In this document: positions 1 to 5,403 of the stretch, piece by piece
How positions within the stretch are numbered: position 1 is the stretch's first letter
Layout of the letters: each line of letters starts with the position of its first letter
Assembly (NCBI GenBank): GCA_902803345.1
Contig: CADCPV010000117.1
Location: 1 to 5,403 of the forward strand
Direction: 5' to 3'
Length of the DNA stretch: 5,403 nt
Source: an uncultured Eubacteriales bacterium
GTDB taxonomy: Bacteria; Bacillota_A; Clostridia; Lachnospirales; Lachnospiraceae
Notes under the pieces: model-generated
Database searches by the model: none
Told to the model about the DNA's origin: nothing
What the model saw: only the letters and a program-made list of their open reading frames with translations
Made by a program: the position numbers and the translations under genes

Positions 1-395
1 CCGAGAATCATCACGGCTTCGCAGCCGCCGTGTCCTGCGCCGTACATCAGGGCGTTCTGGTCTTTCCCGTGAAAACGCCGAAGAACCGTCTTCATCGCAA
101 TGAAGCGCCCGCTTTCCTCGAACAGTCCGGCCATAAATCCGCCGTATAATGCATAAGCCCAGATGTTTCCGCGGATCTTCTCCCCCAGCGGAAGCACGGT
201 GAGAATCAGGCTGTTCAGAAGCGACTCTATCAGCATCGCGAACACAAGGAACACCGCGCAGCCGATGAAGAAAGGCAGAATATCCGCCCGTTTTCTCCTG
301 CGGTACCAGAAAAACAGTAAGACCGGTACCGCAAAAGAAAACAGCAGCGCAAACGATATGAAAAGAAACGACAGTGCCGGCACTTTACCGTTCAT
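1..395 (-). CDS. YhfC-family intramembrane metalloprotease (partial; C-terminus outside window)
   Basis: Only the first 131 residues are present; the gene runs off the left edge. The translation shows hydrophobic segments at about residues 8-30, 40-66 and 78-100, with a basic YRRRKR stretch after the first, as expected of a polytopic membrane protein. Two motifs define the family: LFEESGRF (Glu93, Glu94, Arg97; the EExxR signature) and GAGHGGCEA (His122, Glu126). These match the YhfC family, related to CPBP/Abi-type intramembrane proteases, in which the glutamates and histidines are thought to form a metal site within the membrane. Family members are usually about 250-280 residues, so roughly half the protein is visible. 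The start at 395 is supported by GGGGAGG nine bases upstream. It lies 23 bp downstream of the repeat-protein gene on the same strand with no terminator between, so the two are probably co-transcribed. The substrate is unknown; proteolysis has not been shown for most family members. Confidence 0.85.
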   Translation of the reverse strand, partial: MNGKVPALSFLFISFALLFSFAVPVLLFFWYRRRKRADILPFFIGCAVFLVFAMLIESLLNSLILTVLPLGEKIRGNIWAYALYGGFMAGLFEESGRFIAMKTVLRRFHGKDQNALMYGAGHGGCEAVMIL

Positions 396-404
396 TTTTG
401 ACTG

Positions 405-411
405 CCTCCCC
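405..411 (-). promoter_or_regulatory. Ribosome binding site of the YhfC-family gene
   Basis: Read on the minus strand, GGGGAGG lies nine bases before the ATG at 395-393, inside the 23-bp gap after the upstream stop codon (421-419). It fixes the start of the YhfC-family gene and shows that the gene has its own strong initiation site rather than relying on reinitiation. Confidence 0.75.
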
Positions 412-418
412 GGGAAAA

Positions 419-2683
419 TCAGAGTGCATTGATATTGATCACTTCATCGCTTCCCTTGATCTTCTCGTCTTCTTTTTCAACAAGCTTCTCGTCTTCCTCG
501 ATATACTCCTCGTCTTCTTCCTTGATGGCATTCACCTGCAGGAGGTCCTTTTCCTTCACGTAGGCTTCGGCTACTCTGGCTCCGCCTTTATAGGTCATCT
601 GGGCCATTCCCGCTACGCCATGTTTTTTGAACATGTTGTCAAAAGCCTCGGATTTCATGAATTCCTGGATTTTCTCTTCTGCAAGATCGCCGTTCTCCAT
701 TTTTCCTATATAAGCCTGGCCATCCTTGCGGTTATGGGCATTTGTCAGCACCATGGAGACATACATGGCTTTCGCGGCCTGATAGCGGATCACCTCCTCG
801 TCTTTTTTGAGATCATCCTCATCCCATTTTCCATTCGTTATGTAGTTCTCTTTGAGCAGGTCACGGATATTGCCCGGTTCAGCGGACATCTGAAGGTTAT
901 TCTTCACGGGCTGCTTCTTATCAAGATCGATCTCGACTTCCTGCTGCTTCTCCTCGGGTCTTATGTACTGACCTCTCTTGTAACGCGCCGGAACATCCGG
1001 CTCATATCTTTCGCGGGACATGGCGCCCATAAACCTGCGCTCCAGAAGGCCTGCGTGACCCTTCATTGCGTATTTCCGCGCGTTTCCGTCTGCAATCACC
1101 GTATCCAGCCACTGATCCAGCTTCCTGTTATTGCGAAGCTCTTTTGCCGCAATTTCATAGCTTTTCCCGCCGATATGTGTTTTGGTATCCGCCTTGGACT
1201 GCTGGGCCACATTGCCCGCAGAACGTGCGATGAACAGCTCCTTGTATACTTCCTTCTGCTGATCCGGTGACAGATTCCGGAACTCACGGCTGTCAATCTT
1301 ATCCTGCAGCGCCTGCACGCGCTCGTGGACCGTCGGCATCAGGTGTCTCGGAACATTCGTCGGAAGTGTCGGCATCGCCGCCAGGTGTTTCCGGTACAGG
1401 TCCTCCATCGCGCCGCCGTGTCCGCGTTCCTTTGAAAGCGCGATCAGCGCTTCCCGGTTGTTCTCAACGAATTCCCGGAGATTACCGTCATTCTTCACCT
1501 GTTTCATGGCATTTTCAAGATCATAGGGATCCGGTTTTACGGAAAGCGTGTCCTTTTGATTCCGTTTGGCTTCCACCGCCATACGGGCTGCGAAAATCGC
1601 CTTGATATCGGTGTACAGATCATCATTCGAAATCTCGTCTGATGCCTTGATATCATTGATGTAATAAGCGGTACGTTCCAGCGCTGTCGGCATGAAATAC
1701 TGCGGAACGAACTTCGGGTCAATCTCTGTCATCCTGTTGAGTTCGTTTTTGATGTCATCCATAAACACGCCGCCGTGCCCGGGCTGCATCATGCGCTCCT
1801 GCAGGTGGTTTGCGGTGTGGTTTGCCAGCAGATTTTTCATGTAAGGCGAGGCGGATACCTGATCATACGCTTCGCGGAAGGCTTCTTTTGTGAGCGGAAC
1901 ATCCAGCGAAGCCCCCTTATTGCGGACCGCATTCACAGCCATGCGCGCAGCAAGGACGCCCATCAGGAGTTTGTTCTGATCATCCTTTTTCATATTCAGG
2001 AACGCCGGGCTGCCGATTTTCCGGCGGAGGGCGTCGATATAGGCGCGGGCTGTCGGGCTCTCTCCCTCCTCATAGTCCCAGATGTCCTGAATCTTCGCGT
2101 CCTGCTGCTCAATTTTCTCCTGGTCCGCCTGATCCTGTATGTTCTCTTTGGGCTGTTTGTTTTCCGTACGCTTCGCGATTTCCTCTTCTTCTTTCCGGGC
2201 TGATTCGATCTTTGTCAGCTTGATCGAATCATTGACGAGCCTTGCGTCAGTCCGGTACTGCTCCGGAATGTCCAGGCCCTTCATTTCAAGAGAAGCGCCG
2301 CAGCGCTGCAGAAGCTCGGTCAGATTGGCCTTAACCTTATCATCCGCAACGGCTTGTCCGTTCTGAAGCTTTTCGAGAAGGGAACTCATCTGCTGCTCCA
2401 GCACGCCGTTTCCGATACTGTTCTCGGCATCGTTCAGATCTTTTCCCGGAACATCCTGAGTGTTTTTGCCGAGCGCTTTTCCGAGGATCCGCGTCGTTTT
2501 CATGATATTGGTCACTTCTTCCGGCACTTCGATATTCGCACTCTTCAGCGCCTTCGAATAGGCATTCAGGCCGGAATACAGCATCGCGATGTTTTCATAA
2601 GCGTTTCTTTCTTCCGGTTTCTTGTCTTTTCCGGAATGAAGTTTACCGTCCGGAATAATTCTCTGCAATTCCTGATAAGTCAT
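419..2683 (-). CDS. Unrecognised 754-residue cytosolic repeat protein with coiled-coil linker and acidic tail
   Basis: I do not recognise the family and assign no function. No signal peptide or membrane segment is visible, so the protein is probably cytosolic. Order of parts: a mainly helical, polar N-terminal region (1-150); a Glu/Lys/Gln-rich stretch likely to be coiled coil or disordered (155-200); three tandem modules at about 210-331, 332-449 and 450-577; a charged linker (578-603); a fourth, more diverged module (604-710); and an acidic tail (719-754). Modules share a helix with the pattern AARMAVxAxRN, a distal GHGG-type turn, and an MPT boundary. The start at 2683 is chosen because AAAGGAG lies ten bases upstream. 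An in-frame ATG at 2809 would give 796 residues, but it lies upstream of the predicted transcription start, within the promoter spacer. The gene is the first of a unit with the YhfC-family protease. Alternatives include a structural or scaffold protein, or a substrate or adaptor of the protease; none is shown by sequence. Confidence 0.9.
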   Translation of the reverse strand: MTYQELQRIIPDGKLHSGKDKKPEERNAYENIAMLYSGLNAYSKALKSANIEVPEEVTNIMKTTRILGKALGKNTQDVPGKDLNDAENSIGNGVLEQQMSSLLEKLQNGQAVADDKVKANLTELLQRCGASLEMKGLDIPEQYRTDARLVNDSIKLTKIESARKEEEEIAKRTENKQPKENIQDQADQEKIEQQDAKIQDIWDYEEGESPTARAYIDALRRKIGSPAFLNMKKDDQNKLLMGVLAARMAVNAVRNKGASLDVPLTKEAFREAYDQVSASPYMKNLLANHTANHLQERMMQPGHGGVFMDDIKNELNRMTEIDPKFVPQYFMPTALERTAYYINDIKASDEISNDDLYTDIKAIFAARMAVEAKRNQKDTLSVKPDPYDLENAMKQVKNDGNLREFVENNREALIALSKERGHGGAMEDLYRKHLAAMPTLPTNVPRHLMPTVHERVQALQDKIDSREFRNLSPDQQKEVYKELFIARSAGNVAQQSKADTKTHIGGKSYEIAAKELRNNRKLDQWLDTVIADGNARKYAMKGHAGLLERRFMGAMSRERYEPDVPARYKRGQYIRPEEKQQEVEIDLDKKQPVKNNLQMSAEPGNIRDLLKENYITNGKWDEDDLKKDEEVIRYQAAKAMYVSMVLTNAHNRKDGQAYIGKMENGDLAEEKIQEFMKSEAFDNMFKKHGVAGMAQMTYKGGARVAEAYVKEKDLLQVNAIKEEDEEYIEEDEKLVEKEDEKIKGSDEVININAL
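554..2056 (-). repeat. Four diverged ~120-residue protein modules encoded within the large gene
   Basis: These are protein-level repeats; the DNA copies have diverged and are not close nucleotide repeats. Boundaries are about 2056-1691, 1690-1337, 1336-953 and 874-554. Anchor residues keep a constant period: the Arg of the AARMAV-type helix is at 247, 367 and 487 (exactly 120 apart), with the fourth equivalent (Lys638) displaced by the linker. The GHGG-type turn falls at 302-305 (GHGG), 421-424 (GHGG), 542-545 (GHAG) and near 688-692 (HGVAG). Modules 1 and 2 are most alike (AARMAVNAVRN against AARMAVEAKRN), module 3 is intermediate and module 4 is weak. Modules 2 and 3 begin with PTxxER after a conserved Met. 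Confidence 0.8.
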
Positions 2684-2693
2684 GTTAAAATAT

Positions 2694-2700
2694 CTCCTTT
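2694..2700 (-). promoter_or_regulatory. Ribosome binding site deciding the start of the repeat-protein gene
   Basis: On the minus strand AAAGGAG is followed by ten A/T-rich bases and then the ATG at 2683-2681. This is the strongest initiation site on this strand in the control region, and it places the start 42 codons inside the longest open frame. Confidence 0.85.
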
Positions 2701-2716
2701 TTCCTTTATCAACTGT

Positions 2717-2734
2717 CCGGATTCGTCTCTCCGG
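2717..2734 (-). promoter_or_regulatory. Small possible stem-loop in the leader of the repeat-protein mRNA
   Basis: Within the ~100-base leader, CCGGA and TCCGG (read on the minus strand) can form a 5-bp stem with an 8-base loop about 17 bases before the Shine-Dalgarno sequence. It is short and does not occlude the ribosome binding site. I recognise no riboswitch class in the leader, so a regulatory role is doubtful. Confidence 0.25.
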
Positions 2735-2748
2735 TGTCTTTTCGTGAT

Positions 2749-2801
2749 CAGTATAAACGGCTCTGTCCAACAGATGTCCAGCACCTTCTTGAATTATACT
2801 G
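2749..2801. repeat. Inverted repeat CAGTATAA / TTATACTG in the divergent control region
   Basis: Perfect 8-bp arms at 2749-2756 and 2794-2801 are separated by 37 bp. The right arm covers most of the leftward -10 and the start of the rightward spacer; the left arm lies in the leftward leader. No predicted transcript contains both arms, so if functional it would act as DNA, for example as paired operator half-sites. A match of this size could occur by chance. Confidence 0.3.
2764..2780. repeat. Direct repeat TGTCCA spaced one helical turn
   Basis: TGTCCA occurs at 2764-2769 and 2775-2780, 11 bp apart, just upstream of the rightward -35 and just downstream of the leftward start site. A third TGTCC is at 2714-2718. 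One-turn spacing on the same face of the helix is typical of regulator binding sites, but the words are short and no known regulator site is matched. Confidence 0.25.
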
Positions 2802-2817
2802 TTTTTCATGCTATGAT
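2789..2817 (+). promoter_or_regulatory. Housekeeping promoter with extended -10 for the rightward unit
   Basis: TTGAAT (2789-2794), a 17-bp spacer and TATGAT (2812-2817) form a good SigA-type promoter. TG at 2809-2810, one base before the -10, adds an extended -10 element. Transcription should begin near 2824, giving a leader of about 35 bases that carries the ribosome binding site of the GH2 gene. Its -35 overlaps the -10 of the leftward promoter by two bases (2793-2794), and its -10 shares one base (2817) with the leftward -35. Confidence 0.8.
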
Positions 2818-2822
2818 GTCAA
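2793..2822 (-). promoter_or_regulatory. Consensus housekeeping promoter for the leftward unit
   Basis: On the minus strand, TTGACA (2822-2817), an 18-bp spacer and TATAAT (2798-2793) match both consensus hexamers of the SigA/sigma-70 class perfectly; the spacer is one base longer than optimal. Transcription should begin near 2786, leaving a leader of about 100 bases before the repeat-protein ATG at 2683. A second TTGAC sits six bases further upstream (2828-2824), too far from the -10 to act as its partner. The whole element is superimposed on the rightward promoter. Confidence 0.85.
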
Positions 2823-2846
2823 GGTCAAAAGCCTCTTCACAGGAAG

Positions 2847-2853
2847 AAAGGAG
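2847..2853 (+). promoter_or_regulatory. Ribosome binding site of the GH2 gene
   Basis: AAAGGAG lies five bases before the ATG at 2859. It supports this start, which also gives the usual short N-terminal extension before the first conserved GH2 segment. Confidence 0.8.
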
Positions 2854-2858
2854 CCGCC

Positions 2859-4607
2859 ATGTCAGACCTGAAACAAATACCGGAAAACCCCTGGGATATC
2901 TACCCGAGGCCGCAGCTTCGGCGCAGCTCTTTTTTCAGTCTGAACGGCGAATGGGAGCTTCAGCTCGGACGGGATGAGGCCCTGCCGATCCGGGTTCCTT
3001 TCTGCATTGAGTCTGAGCTCTCCGGCGTGAAGAAAACCGTCCGGGCCGGCGCGGCTATCTGCTATAAAAAGGTCTTCCGCCTGCCGGAGGGCTTTGTGAA
3101 AAGCCGGGTGCTGCTGCATTTCGGAGCGGTTGACCAGATTGCGCGTGTGGTCCTGAACGACCGCTTCTACGGCTCGCATGAGGGCGGATATACGGCTTTC
3201 ACACTGGATGTCACGGAGGCAGTTCTTCGGGACGGAGAAAACACACTCCTCGTCTTTGTCGAGGACTATCTGCCGCTGCACCTGCTGCCCACAGGGAAAC
3301 AGAAAGAAAAGCGCGGCGGTATGTGGTATACGCCCGTCACCGGCATCTGGCAGAGCGTATGGCTGGAAAGCGTACCCGAAAAGTATGTCGGCGCCCTGAG
3401 AATCCGTACGGAAGGCCCGGAGGTTCGAATCGATCTTTTGAAGGATCAGACCAGTTCTTCCGGCACAGATTCCGAGGAACCGGCGCTTCTTTCTATGAAC
3501 GGCCGTCTCCGTTACAGTGAAAACGGGCAGGAAGTTACGGTGCCGGTCCGCTCGGGTCACGCGGAATTCACGGTAAAAGCGCCTCGCTTCTGGACGCCAG
3601 AGCATCCGTTCCTCTACGATTTCACACTGACTGCCGGAGCGGATACGGTGCATTCCTATTTTGCGCTTCGGGATATTACAATCGGAGAGATCGGCGGAAT
3701 TCCAAGGATTCTGCTGAATCAGAAGCCTTATTTCTTCCACGGTGTGCTGGATCAGGGGTATTTCGACAAGGGGATCTATACGCCCGAAACGCCGGAAGCC
3801 TATCAAAAGGACCTGCAGCTCCTCAAGGACTGCGGCTTTAATATGCTTCGAAAGCACATCAAGGTCGAGCCGGAGATTTTCTACTGGTACTGCGATACGA
3901 TGGGGATCGCGGTTTTCCAGGATATGGTGAACTGCGGAGACTATCATTTCCTCCGAGACACAATCCTGCCGACCGTGACGGGCGGAAAGCTCCGGTCTGA
4001 TGCCCGTCGGAACCGGAATGACCGGGTCCGGGCGAATTTTGAGAAAGCCATGGCAGAAACGGTCCGCCAGCTGCAGAACCATCCTTCGATTGTTTACTGG
4101 ACAATTTTCAACGAGGGCTGGGGACAGTTCTGTGCTTCCGAAATGTACGAAAAACTGCGCGCGCTGGACGATTCACGCCTGATCGACACCGCTTCCGGCT
4201 GGTTCCATGTCAGGGATATGAAGACAGATGTCGAAAGCCGCCACGTATATTTCCGGGCCGCAAAGCCCGTAAAAGCGGACAAGCCTTATGTACTCTCGGA
4301 ATTCGGCGGCTATACGCTGAAGATCGAGGGACATGTTTTCGACGAGAATAAGAGCTACGGCTATAAAGGACATCACAGTAAAGAAGAACTGATGCAGAAC
4401 CTTGTGAAGCTTTTCGACCGGGATGTCATCGCGGCGATTCCGGAGGGCCTGTGCGCGGATATCTACACGCAGCTTTCGGATGTGGAGGACGAAGTGAATG
4501 GCCTTGTAACTTATGACCGGGAAGTCGTCAAGGTGGATGTCGATGTGATGAAGGAAATCAGCTTCCGGATCCGGCAGAAAGTGGAGGAACTGAGGCATGA
4601 GCGATGA
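2859..4607 (+). CDS. Glycoside hydrolase family 2 protein (beta-glycosidase, substrate unresolved)
   Basis: Predicted to hydrolyse terminal beta-linked sugars by the retaining mechanism of family GH2. Domains in order: sugar-binding jelly-roll (about 22-175), including the family segment TGIWQSVWLE; immunoglobulin-like domain (about 176-275); and TIM barrel (about 280-575). The likely acid/base is Glu419 (FNEGWGQ, after Asn418) and the likely nucleophile is Glu481 (SEFGG). HGVLDQGYF, RKHIKVEP and TQLSDVEDEVNGL are further recognisable barrel segments. There is no signal peptide, so it should act in the cytoplasm on imported oligosaccharides or glycosides. At 582 residues it is about beta-glucuronidase size and lacks the extra C-terminal domains of LacZ. 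The Asn-x-Lys pair that marks glucuronidases appears to be replaced by Glu545-x-Asn547, so a galactosidase-like or other specificity is more likely. A Ser/Thr-rich insertion lies at 196-206. No transporter or sugar regulator is in view. It is the first gene of a unit with the YlmH homologue. Confidence 0.9.
   Translation: MSDLKQIPENPWDIYPRPQLRRSSFFSLNGEWELQLGRDEALPIRVPFCIESELSGVKKTVRAGAAICYKKVFRLPEGFVKSRVLLHFGAVDQIARVVLNDRFYGSHEGGYTAFTLDVTEAVLRDGENTLLVFVEDYLPLHLLPTGKQKEKRGGMWYTPVTGIWQSVWLESVPEKYVGALRIRTEGPEVRIDLLKDQTSSSGTDSEEPALLSMNGRLRYSENGQEVTVPVRSGHAEFTVKAPRFWTPEHPFLYDFTLTAGADTVHSYFALRDITIGEIGGIPRILLNQKPYFFHGVLDQGYFDKGIYTPETPEAYQKDLQLLKDCGFNMLRKHIKVEPEIFYWYCDTMGIAVFQDMVNCGDYHFLRDTILPTVTGGKLRSDARRNRNDRVRANFEKAMAETVRQLQNHPSIVYWTIFNEGWGQFCASEMYEKLRALDDSRLIDTASGWFHVRDMKTDVESRHVYFRAAKPVKADKPYVLSEFGGYTLKIEGHVFDENKSYGYKGHHSKEELMQNLVKLFDRDVIAAIPEGLCADIYTQLSDVEDEVNGLVTYDREVVKVDVDVMKEISFRIRQKVEELRHER
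4583..4587 (+). promoter_or_regulatory. Ribosome binding site of ylmH inside the GH2 coding end
   Basis: GGAGG, nine bases before the ATG at 4597, lies within the last codons of the GH2 gene. Together with the 11-bp gene overlap it suggests that ribosomes finishing the hydrolase promote initiation on ylmH. Confidence 0.7.
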
Positions 4608-5355
4608 AGAGCGGCTTCTCCTATCTCATCTCCAGGATCTCTCGGATCGCGCGGACCAGGCCGGAATCTACACCTTTTCCGGCTTTCTTTCGCTGCCGGA
4701 GCAGGATCTTTTTCTGAAAAACGTAAAGGAATATGGCTTTTCGGATTACCGTTTTAATGGCGGCTCGGAAAGCGCAGAACGGCGGATCGTGGTCTTCGGA
4801 TCAGAGGACATGCTCGGCTATTCGCCGGAGCCTCCGATCGCAGTCCTCGAAATCCGGCCGCTTCAGGAAAAATACGGCGAAGAGCTCTCCCACCGGGACA
4901 TCCTCGGCGCAATTATGAGCCTGCAGATTGAGCGAAGCCTTGTCGGCGATATTCTCGTCCGGGGAAAGGCCGCCTATGTCTTCTGTCTGGAGCGGATCGC
5001 GGATTATCTCACGGAAAACCTGACAAAAATCCGGCACACCGATGTCCGCTGCCTACGCTGCGAAACCGATGTGCCGGAACTTCATCCTGTACTTCAGGAA
5101 GTCCGGCTGAATATCGCGTCCGAACGCCTGGATTCCATTGTCTCATCCCTTACGGGCATTTCCCGCTCCCACATAGATCGCCTTTTCAATGAAAAGCGTG
5201 TCTTTCTGAACGGTCGGATCGTCGAATCCCTCTCTGCCTGCCCGAAACCCGGCGATGTGATCACAATCCGCGGCTTCGGAAAAGCCATCTACGACGGTAT
5301 CAGCGGCTCATCGAAGAAAGGCCGGCTGTATGTGACCCTGAGGAAATACGTGTAG
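4597..5355 (+). CDS. ylmH: YlmH-family S4-domain RNA-binding protein
   Basis: This 252-residue protein matches YlmH of Gram-positive bacteria in length (about 257 residues in Bacillus subtilis) and layout. The N-terminal part carries the family segment SHRDILGAIMSLQ (98-110) followed by GDILV (117-121). The C-terminal part is an S4 RNA-binding fold (about 168-230), with ERLDSIVSSLTGISRSHI and the strand-turn VFLNGRIV, ending in a short basic tail. YlmH proteins bind the large ribosomal subunit and have been linked to ribosome-associated quality control of stalled nascent chains; the gene was first noted beside divIVA in the ylm cell-division cluster. Here it follows a sugar hydrolase instead, with the start codon overlapping the hydrolase stop by 11 bp and a Shine-Dalgarno inside that gene. 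Expression therefore probably depends on the shared promoter at 2789-2817, unless an internal promoter exists. No truncation or frameshift is visible. Confidence 0.9.
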   Translation: MSDEERLLLSHLQDLSDRADQAGIYTFSGFLSLPEQDLFLKNVKEYGFSDYRFNGGSESAERRIVVFGSEDMLGYSPEPPIAVLEIRPLQEKYGEELSHRDILGAIMSLQIERSLVGDILVRGKAAYVFCLERIADYLTENLTKIRHTDVRCLRCETDVPELHPVLQEVRLNIASERLDSIVSSLTGISRSHIDRLFNEKRVFLNGRIVESLSACPKPGDVITIRGFGKAIYDGISGSSKKGRLYVTLRKYV

Positions 5356-5361
5356 GCAGTA

Positions 5362-5401
5362 TCCCGCAGGCGAGTTCTGCGATAACGTATATCCGTCGGG
5401 A
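5362..5401 (+). other. Short non-coding end with a weak possible hairpin
   Basis: After the ylmH stop, CGCAG (5365-5369) and CTGCG (5377-5381) can pair around a 7-base loop, and TCC (5362-5364) can pair with GGA (5399-5401) outside it. No run of T follows before the window ends, so this cannot be called a terminator; it could equally be the leader of a gene beyond the edge, or chance. Confidence 0.2.
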
Positions 5402-5403
5402 CC

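Noticed and set aside
374..1270. A 298-codon plus-strand frame antisense to the repeat-protein gene, with many Leu/Phe/His runs
   Set aside because: The hydrophobic look comes from reading the complement of Glu/Lys-rich codons. It overlaps the YhfC start region and has no supporting promoter or ribosome binding site.
2750..2780. A second leftward promoter with -10 TATACT (2755-2750)
   Set aside because: The only -35-like word upstream (TGGACA) is 19 bp away and poor, while the consensus promoter at 2822-2793 is far better.
2684..2786. Riboswitch or T-box in the leader of the repeat-protein gene
   Set aside because: Only a 5-bp stem-loop and short repeated words are present; no conserved riboswitch or T-box core is visible in about 100 bases.
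2354..2977. A 207-codon plus-strand frame spanning the divergent control region
   Set aside because: It runs antisense to the repeat protein, through both promoters and into the GH2 gene in another frame; no family pattern is visible.
2862..4082. A 406-codon open frame on the minus strand across the GH2 gene
   Set aside because: It lies wholly antisense to a gene with clear GH2 motifs, shows no recognisable protein pattern and has no convincing ribosome binding site; it is a by-product of GH2 codon use.
5362..5401. Rho-independent terminator after ylmH
   Set aside because: The stem is only five base pairs and no T-rich run follows within the window.
1..5403. CRISPR array, insertion sequence, tRNA or rRNA gene
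   Set aside because: No regularly spaced direct repeats, transposase motifs, terminal inverted repeats or tRNA/rRNA-like sequence could be seen on either strand.

Overview
The window looks like chromosomal DNA of a Gram-positive Clostridia-type bacterium (Bacillota, plausibly a gut or rumen Lachnospiraceae relative). The support is a YlmH-type S4 protein and a YhfC-family membrane protease (both families mainly from Bacillota), strong AAAGGAG-type ribosome binding sites, housekeeping promoters close to consensus, and moderate GC content. The assignment is an inference from gene content; no rRNA or other taxonomic marker is present.

Layout: two transcription units diverge from a short control region (about 2684-2858). 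Leftward (minus strand) runs a two-gene unit. Its first gene encodes a 754-residue, apparently cytosolic protein of unknown function (2683 to 419), with an N-terminal helical region, a charged coiled-coil-like linker, four diverged copies of a ~120-residue module and a very acidic C-terminal tail. After a 23-bp gap comes the 5' part of a YhfC-family intramembrane metalloprotease gene (395 to 1, running off the window edge). Rightward (plus strand) runs a second two-gene unit: a cytoplasmic glycoside hydrolase family 2 enzyme (2859-4607), and a YlmH-family RNA-binding protein (4597-5355) whose start overlaps the hydrolase stop by 11 bp. The last 48 bases hold no recognisable gene.

The control region is the clearest regulatory signal. 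The minus-strand promoter (TTGACA, 18-bp spacer, TATAAT) and the plus-strand promoter (TTGAAT, 17-bp spacer, extended -10 TATGAT) occupy the same ~34 bp in opposite orientation: each -35 box overlaps the -10 box of the other by one or two bases. RNA polymerase should be able to occupy only one at a time, which ties the two units into a competitive arrangement.

How the genes work together is mostly inference. The best candidate for something undescribed is the minus-strand pair: a large repeat protein of no recognised family, apparently co-transcribed with a membrane-embedded protease. The GH2-YlmH pair is probably translationally coupled but has no obvious functional link, since one member is a sugar hydrolase and the other a ribosome-associated protein.
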